Assembly: GCF_002934455.1 (NCBI RefSeq)
Contig: NZ_PTIR01000022.1
Location: forward strand, 49,435 to 113,434
DNA: 64,000 nucleotides
Direction: 5' to 3'
Origin: Trinickia symbiotica
GTDB taxonomy: Bacteria; Pseudomonadota; Gammaproteobacteria; Burkholderiales; Burkholderiaceae
Shown: positions 25,403-34,294 of the stretch, piece after piece
Numbering within the stretch: position 1 is the first letter of the stretch
Layout: every line of letters begins with the position of its first letter
Position numbers and translations under genes: made by a program
Notes under the pieces: model-generated
Seen by the model: the letters and a program-made list of their open reading frames with translations, nothing else
Databases searched by the model: none
Told to the model about the DNA's origin: nothing

Positions 25403-26157
25403 CCATGAATGCCACCGCCGAAACGAAACCCGTCATCAATCTGATGCAGGTCAGCAAGTCATTCGGCTCGACGCAAGTCCTCAAGTCCATCGATCTCGAT
25501 GTGCGTCCGGGCGAGGTGCTGGTGCTGATCGGCGCTTCGGGCTCCGGAAAGAGCACCGTGTTGCGCATCATGAGCGGGCTCGAGACGGCCGATACCGGTG
25601 AAGTGTGGGTCAACGATGTCCCGCTGCACGAGTCGCGCCGGGCCAAGGAAATTCGAGGCCACGTCGGCATGGTGTTTCAGCAATTCAATCTGTTTCCGCA
25701 CAAGACTGCGCTCGGCAACGTCACGCTCGCGCTGATCAAGGCGCGCAAGATGGCACCGGCCGATGCGCGCAAGCGCGGCATGGAGGCGCTCGATCGCGTT
25801 GGGTTGGCCGACCGTGCCGAGCACTATCCGAGTCAGTTGTCGGGCGGCCAGCAACAGCGTGTTGCGATCGCGCGCGCGTTGGCCGTCGAGCCGAGCATCA
25901 TGTTCTTCGACGAGGCGACGTCGGCGCTCGATCCCGAGCTCGTCGGCGAAGTGACGGAAGTCATGCGGGGTCTTGCGCGCGATGGAATGACGATGGTCGT
26001 CGTCACGCACGAAATGGGCTTCGCCCGCAAGACCGCGGACCGGGTGGTGTTCATGGACAAGGGTCTCGTCGCCGAGCAGGGCTCGCCCGAGCGGATGTTC
26101 GCGAATCCGCAAAACGAGCGGACGAGACAATTCCTGCAGCGGGTGCTCGAACACTGA
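25399..26157 (+). CDS. Amino-acid ABC transporter ATP-binding protein
   Basis: 252 residues. Walker [11 protein letters not shown]-loop [17 protein letters not shown], signature [15 protein letters not shown], Walker [15 protein letters not shown], switch His [12 protein letters not shown]. Energises the importer encoded by the three genes before it. Confidence 0.95.
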   Translation: MTMNATAETKPVINLMQVSKSFGSTQVLKSIDLDVRPGEVLVLIGASGSGKSTVLRIMSGLETADTGEVWVNDVPLHESRRAKEIRGHVGMVFQQFNLFPHKTALGNVTLALIKARKMAPADARKRGMEALDRVGLADRAEHYPSQLSGGQQQRVAIARALAVEPSIMFFDEATSALDPELVGEVTEVMRGLARDGMTMVVVTHEMGFARKTADRVVFMDKGLVAEQGSPERMFANPQNERTRQFLQRVLEH

Positions 26158-26245
26158 TCGCGTTGGCGCTGGCAATCCCGATTCGCGACCGATGTTCAGA
26201 CGCGGGCGGCCGGGGTAGATCGCCCGAATTGATTACTACAGATCC

Positions 26246-27049
26246 ATGAATTCGATGAGGAACCCGAGCACTGAAGGCGCAATCGAGACGTCCGCGGCAA
26301 CTCCAATGAGAGCGCGAGGCGTCGATCGTGTGATCGAGATATGCCAGCAACTCCATCTCGCGCGGCGTCCATTGACGATGCGCGAGCTCATCGATGCGAC
26401 CGGCGCGCCGCGCTCGAGCGTCTACGAGCTCGTTGCAATTCTCACGGAGGCGGGCTGGCTCGAGACGACGCCGGAGGGGGAGGTGTTTTTCGGCCGGGCT
26501 ATGCACTATTACGGCTCGGACTACGCAGCGCGTAACGATCTCATCAGCCGCGCGCATCAGGCCATCCTCGCGCTCGTCAGGAAGCACGACGAGACAGCGC
26601 AGCTCTGCACGCTCGAGGGCAACAAGTACACGGTGGTGCTCTCGGAGAACAGTTCACGGCCGTTCAATATCAGCTCCGAGATCGGCGTCAAGGTGCCGAT
26701 TCCCTGGACCGCAACGGGAAGATTGCTCCTTGCGCATCTGAATGCGAACGAAATACGTGCACTGATTCCCGACGAAGATTTCGTTCTCGACAACGGCCAA
26801 CGCATAGCGTTCGAAGACTTCCTACGCGATGTCCAGCGCGCGGCTCAACAGGGATATTGCTGCACCGAAGGATTGTCGAATACGTTCCGGCTTTGCATGG
26901 CCGCGCCCATCCGCGATTGGACAGGGCTGGCGAGTGCCGCGCTCTGCTTCATGACGAGCCGAGATACGCCTGCCGAGAAGCGTGCCTCGATGCTCGACGA
27001 TCTGATCAGTCATGCGCAAAGGCTCTCGCAGCCGCTCACGCGCAGGTGA
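26246..27049 (+). CDS. IclR-family transcriptional regulator
   Basis: 267 residues. N-terminal winged helix (about 28-80: VDRVIEICQQLHLARRPLTM, ELIDATGAPRSSVYELVAIL), then a GAF-like effector domain (VPIPWTATGRLLLAHLNANE). The disordered first 20 residues make the exact start uncertain: ATG 26246 lacks an RBS, and an internal ATG before RARGVDRV is possible. Follows the ABC operon by 88 bases and is its likely local regulator. Confidence 0.9.
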   Translation: MNSMRNPSTEGAIETSAATPMRARGVDRVIEICQQLHLARRPLTMRELIDATGAPRSSVYELVAILTEAGWLETTPEGEVFFGRAMHYYGSDYAARNDLISRAHQAILALVRKHDETAQLCTLEGNKYTVVLSENSSRPFNISSEIGVKVPIPWTATGRLLLAHLNANEIRALIPDEDFVLDNGQRIAFEDFLRDVQRAAQQGYCCTEGLSNTFRLCMAAPIRDWTGLASAALCFMTSRDTPAEKRASMLDDLISHAQRLSQPLTRR

Positions 27050-27121
27050 GCGCCGGGGTAGACGAGCCGTCGCTCGAACGCGGACGTCGATCGAGCGCGG
27101 ACTGATTCAGCCACAGCTCGC

Positions 27122-28579
27122 TCAGCGCTCGGCCGGTCGCCCAAACAATGCGCGGTCCGTTACCCACACTGCAACGAGGCTTGCTCCCATCAACGGAAAT
27201 AGGATGCCTAGCAACGCAAGCCCGGCCTTCCATACGCGCATCGGCGGCATGCCGTGCTCTCGGCCGGGCGCCCCGAGTTTTCCGACTGGCCGCCGCTTCC
27301 ACCACATCACGCATCCAGTGACCGCCATCGCGGCGAGCCCCAGTGAAATCAAGGTGCAGGCGATTTGGTTCGCGAGCCCGAAGTAGCGTCCCATGTGCAG
27401 TGACGTGCCAAATGAAATCGCCTTTGCCACTGCTCCATAGTCACGGTAGCGGATGTCCTTCAATACCGCACCGCTGTACTGATCAAGATAGAGCGTGCGC
27501 TCGCCGCGCGGATCCGGCGGGAAATAGGTGACCGTATAAACGCCATCTGGGCTCTGCGGAAACGCGATCTCGTATGCGTGCGTCAGCCCAAACCTGCGCA
27601 CGTCCTCGATTAAACGGTCGAGCGGCAGGCGCGCCCGCGGGTCATGCGCATGCGCCGGCACGCGGGGCACGGGCACGGCCCCTACTGCCCATGGCACATT
27701 GGCAAGCGGCATGTCGTCCATCGTCATCCCTGGCATCGAACCCATCCGGCTCGCATCGGCACCAGCACCAGCAACAGCATCGGCATGATCGACATGGTGC
27801 GCATCCGCGGAGTCGATCGATGGGCGCCCTCCATCGCGCGCCTGAGAATGCAGCCGCAGCCCACCCCAAGCTCCAGGCGGCGCACCCAGGCTGGCGCTCG
27901 TCGCAAGCGACTTGAACTGCTTGCCCCATGAACCGGTCCACGGCAATCCGGTCACGATGAAGGCCAACGCCCCGACCGCGAGCCAGACACCCAGCACCGC
28001 GTGCACGCTCTTCCACAACGCGCGCCCCTTCATCGAGAAGTTCGGCCAGAACTTACGGCCTGCGCGAGCGCACTCCCTCGGCCACCAAAGCGCGATTCCC
28101 GTGCCGATCATCACGAGCGTCCAACACGCCGCCAACTCCATCAGCAGTTCGCCCGGTTTGCCCAACAGCAGCTTGCGATGCAACATCCGATCGATTTGCA
28201 TGAAACGATGCTCGACACTCAATGTGCCCAGCACCGCGCCGGTGTATGGATTCACGTACACGCTTTCGCGTTCGCCATCCGGCAGACGGAAGATGAACTC
28301 CGCGCTAAGCGTCGGGTCGTTCGCGATACGCGCGCTGCTGGCCACAGCGCCCTTTGGCAGGATGCCCGCCGCGCGCGCCAACAGCGCCTCCTCCGGGAGC
28401 CGGGGTTGCGCCTGCGGTTCGACTACGAGCCGGTCCCGGTAGATCACACGCTCGATCTGCGGTTGGAAGCAATAGAGCGTGCCAGTGACCGCCAGCACGA
28501 TCAGCAGCGGCATGACGAAGAGCCCCGCATAGAAATGCCAGCGCCACAGCGTTCGATAACCGTTGTTCGTTGTCATCAC
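27122..28579 (-). CDS. PepSY-associated membrane protein (PiuB-like, iron/siderophore uptake)
   Basis: 485 residues with four to five hydrophobic segments and PepSY-type periplasmic domains (LWRWHFYAGLFVMPLLIVLA at the N-terminus; VYVNPYTGAVLG and LYLDQYSGAVLKDIRY repeats). A His/Met-rich insert (HHVDHADAVAG, SRMGSMPGMTMDDMP) could bind metal. Such proteins accompany TonB receptors and are thought to reduce imported ferric or cupric complexes. GTG 28579 or ATG 28576 are both possible; either overlaps the TonB-receptor stop, so the genes are coupled. Confidence 0.88.
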   Translation of the reverse strand: MMTTNNGYRTLWRWHFYAGLFVMPLLIVLAVTGTLYCFQPQIERVIYRDRLVVEPQAQPRLPEEALLARAAGILPKGAVASSARIANDPTLSAEFIFRLPDGERESVYVNPYTGAVLGTLSVEHRFMQIDRMLHRKLLLGKPGELLMELAACWTLVMIGTGIALWWPRECARAGRKFWPNFSMKGRALWKSVHAVLGVWLAVGALAFIVTGLPWTGSWGKQFKSLATSASLGAPPGAWGGLRLHSQARDGGRPSIDSADAHHVDHADAVAGAGADASRMGSMPGMTMDDMPLANVPWAVGAVPVPRVPAHAHDPRARLPLDRLIEDVRRFGLTHAYEIAFPQSPDGVYTVTYFPPDPRGERTLYLDQYSGAVLKDIRYRDYGAVAKAISFGTSLHMGRYFGLANQIACTLISLGLAAMAVTGCVMWWKRRPVGKLGAPGREHGMPPMRVWKAGLALLGILFPLMGASLVAVWVTDRALFGRPAER

Positions 28580-30918
28580 ATCCTCAGCTTCGCGTCGATA
28601 TAGAACGTCCGTCCCGGGTACGGGTGATAGACGAAGTAGCGCGCGTCGAAGATGTTGTCGACGCCCACGCCAATTTCGCTTTTCTTTGTCGGCTTGAAAG
28701 TGAAGCGTGCGTCGGCCACCGTATAGGTGCTGGTGCCGCCGTACACATCAGGATTCGAGTCCGTGTTCGTCAGCGTGTTGTACTGGCGCCCGGAGTAGCG
28801 CGCCGCCAACGTCAACGCCGAGCGCTCGTCGAGGTGATACGTCGCGGCGAGATTGGCCCGCCACAGCGGGATACGATAGAAGTATTTGCCGACAGAGGCC
28901 GGGTTCTGCACGTTGGCGACAATCTTCGATTGCGTATAAGCGACGCTTGCAACGAGATCGAGTCCGCGCGCGAATACGTCCTCGCCCTGGTAGCTGAGCT
29001 CCACGCCGCGCGAGCGCACCCTGCCGATGTTCTGAAAGCTGGTGACGTTGGGGATGACCGTCGTGTCCGTCTGACTGAAGATGGTGTTCTTCACATCGTC
29101 CTGGAACAACGACATCCGAACGAGGCCATTCGAACGCGCCCATTCGGCGGCGAGCTCCTTCGACAGATCGTCTTCCGGCCTGAGGTTCGGATTGTTGTTG
29201 ACGATCGAGGAGCCGTTGATCTGACCTTGGAACAATTCGCTGACGGTCGGAAAGCGGTATGCGCGGCCGATTGACGCCCGCAGCGTCAGGTCGTTGGTCA
29301 CATCGAACGAGATCGAAGCTTTCGGCGAAAGGTGGTGATCGTTCGACTCGGGATAGGGCAGTCCCATCGCGCCGACGGCTTGGCGGCCGCCATAGGCGCT
29401 CCAGTTCTCGTAGCGCACGCCGTAGACGAACTTCCAGCGCGGCAAAACACGCCAGGCGTCCTGCGCAAACAGCGCCTGGGTCCGCGTCCGGCCGGCAAAA
29501 GCATTGGCGAAAGAGCCTGCCGCCCCATCGCGCCAGTTCGTCGTGTTGTACGTCTCGTTGTCGAGGAAATAGTTGTCGTAGTGATAGCCGAACGTCAGCC
29601 AATGCCCGCCCCAGCCGGCAGCCGGTGACGCGGGCGTCCACGTTGCTTTGAGGTCGAGCGTCTTCCAGCCGGTGCCGTCGCCGTAGGTTACGACGCCCGG
29701 GCCGTTGCCGGGCCCGCCCGCGCTGGCGGTACGCGCCACGCTGTTCGTCACGTCGTAGTACGAGGCGATCGCCTCCGCGTTCCACCCCGTTGCCTGATGG
29801 GTGCGCAGCGAAACGCCGTAGAGCCAGTTTTCGTTGAAACCGAGGCTTGGCGCAAGCGCGGCCGCCGGAATGGTGTACTCGTAGCCGCCGATGTCGACCT
29901 TCCCGCTGTAGACGGGATTGCCATTCGCGTCGGTGAGAAACGTCGATGTTCGGCTGTTATAGGTCTGATGCCAATAGCCGAGCGTGAAAGCGCCTTGCAC
30001 GGTCGGCGTGAAGTCGTACTGCGCCCGCAGCGTGAATTGGTCCTGCACCGAGTGCTGGATCCCTTCGCCGTTGACACCGAGCACCGCAGTCGGCCTCATG
30101 GTCTGGTTGTTGTAGAAGTAGACCCCGTCGACAGGTGTATCGCCTGCCCGCGCTGGCGCCGACGATTGCGCGAGCGTCGCGAACTGCAACGGTTGGCTAG
30201 TATTCGCGAGATGATTGACGCCGAGCCGGAACGCGAATTTGCCGATTTTGTTGCCGACGGTCGCCGTCGTTTCCGTGCCGTTGAAATTCTCGTTGATGCC
30301 GTAGAGACTGAAGTGCTGCGTGAATGCCTTCACGTCCGCGTCGGCTTCGAACTTCGTCGGCATGCGTGTGGTGACGAGTACCGTGGCACCGAGCGAGTTG
30401 CCCGGATAGAGCGCCGAGTACGGCCCATAAATGACGTCGACTCTCTCGATTGAATCGGGATACACCATCGACCAGCGCGGTGCGAAAGACCAACTGTTGC
30501 CGAGCAGGTTGCTGAGCAGCAAGCCGTCGGCGTAGACGAGTCCTCGCGCGCTTTGGGCGTTGCTCGTGCCGCGCACCGCGATGATCGAATTCGGATCGCC
30601 GATGAAGCGCTTTCGCACGGCAAGATTCGGCATGTATTTCAGAACGTCCTCGGTGTTGACGACGTTCCAGTTGTCGGACTGTTTGCGCGTGACCGTCTCG
30701 ACTGTCGCGGGCACATTGGGATCGATGGGGCGAGACGATGACGATCCGGCGGACTGTGCGCTGCCCGTCACGGTCACCGAGGGCAAAACGACTTCGGCGG
30801 TCTTGTCATCGGCGTACGCGAAGTGCTGCAGCAACGAGATCGGCACAACGGCGAGCGTCGCATGCCGAATCCGCTTGCGCCGGCAAGCGGATTCGCATGC
30901 CCATAAAAACAAGGACAT
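28576..30918 (-). CDS. TonB-dependent outer-membrane receptor
   Basis: 780 residues. Signal region to about 37, plug domain (LPSVTVTGSA, DVLKYMPNLAVRKRFIGDPN, IERVDVIYGPYSALYPGNSL) and a beta-barrel ending NIFDARYFVYHPYPGRTFYI with a terminal aromatic/Met strand. Takes up a large metal chelate across the outer membrane using TonB energy. ATG 30918 follows AGGA at 8 bases. With DUF2946 upstream and PepSY downstream it forms a three-gene metal-uptake operon; the ligand (ferric siderophore or copper chelate) cannot be told from sequence. Confidence 0.94.
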   Translation of the reverse strand: MSLFLWACESACRRKRIRHATLAVVPISLLQHFAYADDKTAEVVLPSVTVTGSAQSAGSSSSRPIDPNVPATVETVTRKQSDNWNVVNTEDVLKYMPNLAVRKRFIGDPNSIIAVRGTSNAQSARGLVYADGLLLSNLLGNSWSFAPRWSMVYPDSIERVDVIYGPYSALYPGNSLGATVLVTTRMPTKFEADADVKAFTQHFSLYGINENFNGTETTATVGNKIGKFAFRLGVNHLANTSQPLQFATLAQSSAPARAGDTPVDGVYFYNNQTMRPTAVLGVNGEGIQHSVQDQFTLRAQYDFTPTVQGAFTLGYWHQTYNSRTSTFLTDANGNPVYSGKVDIGGYEYTIPAAALAPSLGFNENWLYGVSLRTHQATGWNAEAIASYYDVTNSVARTASAGGPGNGPGVVTYGDGTGWKTLDLKATWTPASPAAGWGGHWLTFGYHYDNYFLDNETYNTTNWRDGAAGSFANAFAGRTRTQALFAQDAWRVLPRWKFVYGVRYENWSAYGGRQAVGAMGLPYPESNDHHLSPKASISFDVTNDLTLRASIGRAYRFPTVSELFQGQINGSSIVNNNPNLRPEDDLSKELAAEWARSNGLVRMSLFQDDVKNTIFSQTDTTVIPNVTSFQNIGRVRSRGVELSYQGEDVFARGLDLVASVAYTQSKIVANVQNPASVGKYFYRIPLWRANLAATYHLDERSALTLAARYSGRQYNTLTNTDSNPDVYGGTSTYTVADARFTFKPTKKSEIGVGVDNIFDARYFVYHPYPGRTFYIDAKLRM

Positions 30919-30996
30919 TGCATATTCCTGAAAGCGTTGGACAAACGACCGTATGCGCCTTCAAAGGGCGCCGCGGACGGTCGAGGTGAACGGCGA

Positions 30997-31359
30997 TCAG
31001 GAAACGAGAGGTGGGTCTCTGGGGCGGCCGGACGGAAATGCGCCGAGCGGCGTGAACCGAACGGACAGCACCGGCGCGGTCATGATCACGACCAGCGTCA
31101 GCATTGGGGCCGCGACAGCAGGCAACGCCGGCATCGCCGCATGCGTCGCCAGCAGATCGCAGTAGCCGCACGCTGATAGCGAATCAGGCGCTGAATGATG
31201 GGAAACGTCCGGCGATTCGGTAGCGGAACACAGCGCCGCGACGGGCTCACCCTCGTGAGACGCGACGACGAGCTGACTCACGATCGGCACGCAGACGATG
31301 AGCCACATGGCAATGAGGCCAAGCCATGCGGTCAGGCGTGCGTGTCGTCGAAGTGTCAT
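30997..31359 (-). CDS. DUF2946 family protein
   Basis: 120 residues: N-terminal helix (TAWLGLIAMWLIVCVPIVSQ), a His/Cys segment (SHHSAPDSLSACGYCDLLAT), a second helix, and a basic Pro-rich tail. CGYC is the family hallmark. DUF2946 proteins sit beside copper- or iron-linked TonB receptors, suggesting periplasmic metal sensing or binding. First gene of the operon; TonB receptor follows 78 bases later. Confidence 0.88.
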   Translation of the reverse strand: MTLRRHARLTAWLGLIAMWLIVCVPIVSQLVVASHEGEPVAALCSATESPDVSHHSAPDSLSACGYCDLLATHAAMPALPAVAAPMLTLVVIMTAPVLSVRFTPLGAFPSGRPRDPPLVS

Positions 31360-31387
31360 GTCGTTGAAAGGTTTTCCGGCGCGGCGA

Positions 31388-31417
31388 AGTCTAGCATTTC
31401 GATGACTGAGTTGCCAA
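31388..31417 (-). promoter_or_regulatory. Possible promoter of the DUF2946/TonB/PepSY operon
   Basis: Reverse strand TTGGCA (31417-31412), 18-base spacer, TAGACT (31393-31388), 29 bases before the DUF2946 ATG. No clear Fur box was found nearby. Confidence 0.4.
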
Positions 31418-31526
31418 TCGACGCAGGTTGACTGCGGCGACGATCAGCGGCGAAGCAACTCCGTGCCAGCGATAGTTCTGAGATGAAGTTTCCCGCTATC
31501 GTCCTCCTGAAAAGCGTGAGCAGGGC

Positions 31527-31555
31527 TTGTCAAATTCCCCTACCGCATTTAGAAT
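31527..31555 (+). promoter_or_regulatory. Strong sigma70-like promoter facing right
   Basis: TTGTCA (31527-31532), 17-base spacer, TAGAAT (31550-31555). It points at a terminator only about 60 bases away, not at any gene on this strand. Confidence 0.6.
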
Positions 31556-31561
31556 GCGTCG

Positions 31562-31620
31562 CAAGTGGACTGGGAGTTCCTGGTCGGCGTCATAGCCTCG
31601 GTGAGCTCACCGAGGCTTTT
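31562..31620 (+). ncRNA. Candidate ~59-nt small RNA (promoter to intrinsic terminator)
   Basis: From the predicted start near 31562 transcription would end in a perfect 24-bp palindrome (31594-31617) followed by TTTT. The product would carry a 5' tail of about 32 bases. Its 3' part is antisense to the last codons of the DUF3800 gene. No ORF fits. It may be a regulatory RNA or just a terminated pervasive transcript. Confidence 0.45.
31594..31620 (+). terminator. Intrinsic terminator (12-bp perfect stem plus TTTT)
   Basis: AGCCTCGGTGAG / CTCACCGAGGCT is a perfect palindrome followed by TTTT on the plus strand. It also contains the stop codon of the DUF3800 gene read on the minus strand. Confidence 0.7.
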
Positions 31621-32479
31621 CGCTTTCTGAAGGCGGAAAAACCTTAAGGCCCCAGTTTTCGAAGCCTTCACCCGGGCGCTCGCGGCCGCCACTGCAATAG
31701 AACTTCCGCTTCAGTACGTCGAACGCACGGTTTTCCTGGCCGGGCCTGACCACGCTCATTCCAATTGGCCTAGCGACAAGATCGGCCAGCTGTAAGCCCG
31801 GCGAGTCGACCTTCTTGTTGGCAAAGACAATCTCGAACGGCAGCGATATGCCAAGCCGATTCGCGCCATCGCAAACGCGGCGAAATTCAAGTTCAAGTTC
31901 GTTATCCTCCCTCTTGCCGCGACGCTCGACGATCACGTGCGTCAATGCGGTTTCCTCTTTCTTTTCCCGCACGAATGCATAGAGCGTCTCAAGGCAGAGA
32001 CCGAGCGCAAGATGGTACGGGTTGTCATTCGCACGACCGCGCTCTCGGAGTTTTATCTTGTCAACTACGCAGCTCACCAGAACGAAGTTGCTGACTTCAA
32101 TGACGCTGGTAAGCTCAGTCATGAACTGCTGCTTGTGTTCGCGATTGACAAACAACCGGAAGTCTCCCTTCTCCTTACGTATCTCGTGTTCGTGAAGGAC
32201 GATCAGGTCGTGCCCGAAGTGGTTGAATTTGAACTTGTGCAACGCCGGCACGACCCGCTCGCTGTAGTGCTTCTTGTAGAAGACGCAAAATGCCAGCACG
32301 AACGCTGGATAGTTGTTGTCCAACGTCTGCATGCCATGGTCGCCACTCTCGTCCACGTAGACGACCAAATTGCTGAACTTGCTGCGAGTGGATGTAGCGC
32401 TGCTAATGTCGCCAGCCCCCGATCGGGGTTCGCTGTCAAACTGCAAGAATTGTTGTCTGGGCCTTGCATCGTTGCTCAT
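31607..32479 (-). CDS. DUF3800 domain protein
   Basis: 290 residues. The family marks are clear: an N-terminal VVYVDESGDHG (RNase H-like first strand with acidic residues) and a C-terminal GLQLADLVARPIGMSV. Between them lies HLALGLCLETLYAFVREKKE and VIVERRGKREDNELELEF. DUF3800 proteins are a putative nuclease-like family found often in mobile or defence neighbourhoods; activity is not established. ATG 32479. Isolated gene, last codons inside a terminator hairpin, so it is probably a cargo insertion. Confidence 0.88.
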   Translation of the reverse strand: MSNDARPRQQFLQFDSEPRSGAGDISSATSTRSKFSNLVVYVDESGDHGMQTLDNNYPAFVLAFCVFYKKHYSERVVPALHKFKFNHFGHDLIVLHEHEIRKEKGDFRLFVNREHKQQFMTELTSVIEVSNFVLVSCVVDKIKLRERGRANDNPYHLALGLCLETLYAFVREKKEETALTHVIVERRGKREDNELELEFRRVCDGANRLGISLPFEIVFANKKVDSPGLQLADLVARPIGMSVVRPGQENRAFDVLKRKFYCSGGRERPGEGFENWGLKVFPPSESEKPR

Positions 32480-32869
32480 ACGTCCGGTTCGATCGCTCTT
32501 GGTTTCCCTTGCGCTCGCATTACCCTAGCCCTGTCCGTCTCCCTTCTCGGTGGCTCGGCCGAGACGGCGACGAGCAGTATGCGCGGCGCTCCGTAAATGT
32601 GAATTGTGCTTGCTGAGTTTTGGGTCTTGTGACCGTATAGGCCGGCCTCGGACGGAATAACCGACGATCAGGTCGATCCGGTCAGTCGTCAATCTGCGCC
32701 ACTAAGCCTGCGGTCGGACCGTTACGTCTGCTCGCCCGGCAGGTTCGCCGCCCCACATTCGACCAATTGACATTTTTTGTTGTCAGCCTATGCTTTGAAC
32801 GCCGAGAAAACCCTGGCGGCAACCGCTTCCCTTTTAGTTGATCCAACGAACGATCACCCGGAGCATCGC
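32480..32869. other. 390-bp divergent spacer, no gene
   Basis: Between DUF3800 (left) and the SPFH gene (right). Contains the promoter at 32767-32794. The rest shows no domain-bearing frame or strong structure. Confidence 0.6.
32767..32794 (+). promoter_or_regulatory. Sigma70 promoter of the SPFH gene pair
   Basis: TTGACA (32767-32772), 16-base T-rich spacer, TATGCT (32789-32794), 75 bases before the ATG. Confidence 0.7.
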
Positions 32870-33709
32870 ATGGCCATTACAAGACAGGTAATCACGTCGC
32901 TGCAGCGCGACGGCACCGACATGCTGGGGACCAAGGGACTCGCGGTGAAGATTGCCGACGAAAGTATCGTATCGGGATCGCTTTTAACCGTGGAGAGCAA
33001 TCATTTCTGTGTGCTGAAGTCACGCGGCGCCGTGCTCAACGTCTACGAGACGGGCCAATACGCGCTGACCACGCCCGACAAGCCGCTTCTCGGCTCGATT
33101 GCGCAGGGCTTTTTCGGCGGATCGTCGCCGTGGGTCTTCGAAGTCATCTACGTGAACCGCTCGAAGCTGCTCATTCGCAACCAGGGTGTTGCCACGAGCG
33201 CCGAAATGGCCGAGATGGCCTATCAGGTCGACTATTACATTCACATTGACTCGAAAGAGGCAGCGCTCGACTTGATCACGCACATGCCGTTCAACGGCAA
33301 TTTCATCGATACCCAGGAAGTCGCCGAATATGCGGGCCCCGCGATCGAGCAGGCGATCAACCAGATCGTCCAGGTCACGAAAATGGAAAGCATCAACGAG
33401 CACATCACCGAGATCAGAGACTCGGTGAAGATGCACCTGTCGGATTTCCTGCGGACATTCGGCATTTTGCTCAACGACGTGAAGGTGCTGATCGTGCCGA
33501 AGGACGAGCGGATGCGCGAGCTGATTTCGCTGCAGGCGATCGGCCTCACGCCGATCGAAGCCGTCCGCTACTACCTCGCATTGCGAATGGCCGAAAAAGG
33601 CCTCGTTTCCGCGCCGAACGCCGCGGCGGGCGTGCCGTTCCAGATCGGCGGCTCGGCCGCCGGCGTTTATCCGCTGGCGGGTGACACTGGTCTTCCGACG
33701 GGCGCGTGA
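32870..33709 (+). CDS. SPFH/virion-core-like domain protein
   Basis: 279 residues from ATG 32870 (CGGAG at 6 bases). No membrane anchor. The body reads as a band-7/SPFH-like fold (SLLTVESNHFCVLKSRGAVL, VYETGQYALTTPDKPLL, FEVIYVNRSKLLIRNQGV, then a helical ITEIRDSVKMHLSDFL and a VKVLIVPKDERMREL strand). It ends in a Gly/Ala-rich tail. Likely an oligomeric scaffold of unknown process. Paired with the next gene at 3 bases distance, so the two probably act together. Confidence 0.75.
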   Translation: MAITRQVITSLQRDGTDMLGTKGLAVKIADESIVSGSLLTVESNHFCVLKSRGAVLNVYETGQYALTTPDKPLLGSIAQGFFGGSSPWVFEVIYVNRSKLLIRNQGVATSAEMAEMAYQVDYYIHIDSKEAALDLITHMPFNGNFIDTQEVAEYAGPAIEQAINQIVQVTKMESINEHITEIRDSVKMHLSDFLRTFGILLNDVKVLIVPKDERMRELISLQAIGLTPIEAVRYYLALRMAEKGLVSAPNAAAGVPFQIGGSAAGVYPLAGDTGLPTGA

Positions 33710-33712
33710 AAA

Positions 33713-34264
33713 ATGGACTCGGGCTTTTACGACGACGGCGTGCTGCGGCAAACCGCGATCAATCTCTTCTACGGATGGGGCTACAACTTTTACCGGCGCG
33801 AGAATCAGCTGCGCGCCGACGATCAGCTCGTGCGCAGCAAAGCCGCCTGGCTGCTCGGCATGGCCCGTACGAGTGTGGAGCTTGCCGCGGCCGAGTATCG
33901 CCGCGCCAATTTCGGCATACCGTCGCGCGAAAGGCCATTCCCCGATCCCTCGGTGAGCGCGGCATCGCAGCAGCTCGAGCGGCTCGCCGCGAGCATCAGC
34001 ATGATCGGAGGCCGCTTGCAATCGCAGCCCGTGCCGGAGAACGATCGCATGACTGAACGCTATCGCCGGGAGGCCGATACGCTGAAGGCTCTCACCGATT
34101 GCGACGAGAGGCTGGTCGGCCAATGCAAACTGCTGCACGCGACGCTCGATACACGCGGCGGTGAATGGCTGCTCGAACATCTCGACGAACTGAATCGAGG
34201 GCTCGCGGCCATTCAGGAGACGTTGCGACGGCGGGAAGCGGCTTTGCTCGATCGGATCGAGTAA
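33713..34264 (+). CDS. Conserved partner of the SPFH protein, unknown function
   Basis: 183 residues, mostly helical and charged, starting MDSGFYDDGVLRQTAINLFY. No signal or membrane span. A long C-terminal coiled-coil-like stretch (HLDELNRGLAAIQETLRRRE) is visible. I do not recognise a family. The near-contiguous position after the SPFH gene suggests one complex. Confidence 0.7.
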   Translation: MDSGFYDDGVLRQTAINLFYGWGYNFYRRENQLRADDQLVRSKAAWLLGMARTSVELAAAEYRRANFGIPSRERPFPDPSVSAASQQLERLAASISMIGGRLQSQPVPENDRMTERYRREADTLKALTDCDERLVGQCKLLHATLDTRGGEWLLEHLDELNRGLAAIQETLRRREAALLDRIE

Positions 34265-34294
34265 CGGAGGTTTCGAGCGCGTGTCGCCGCGTCG

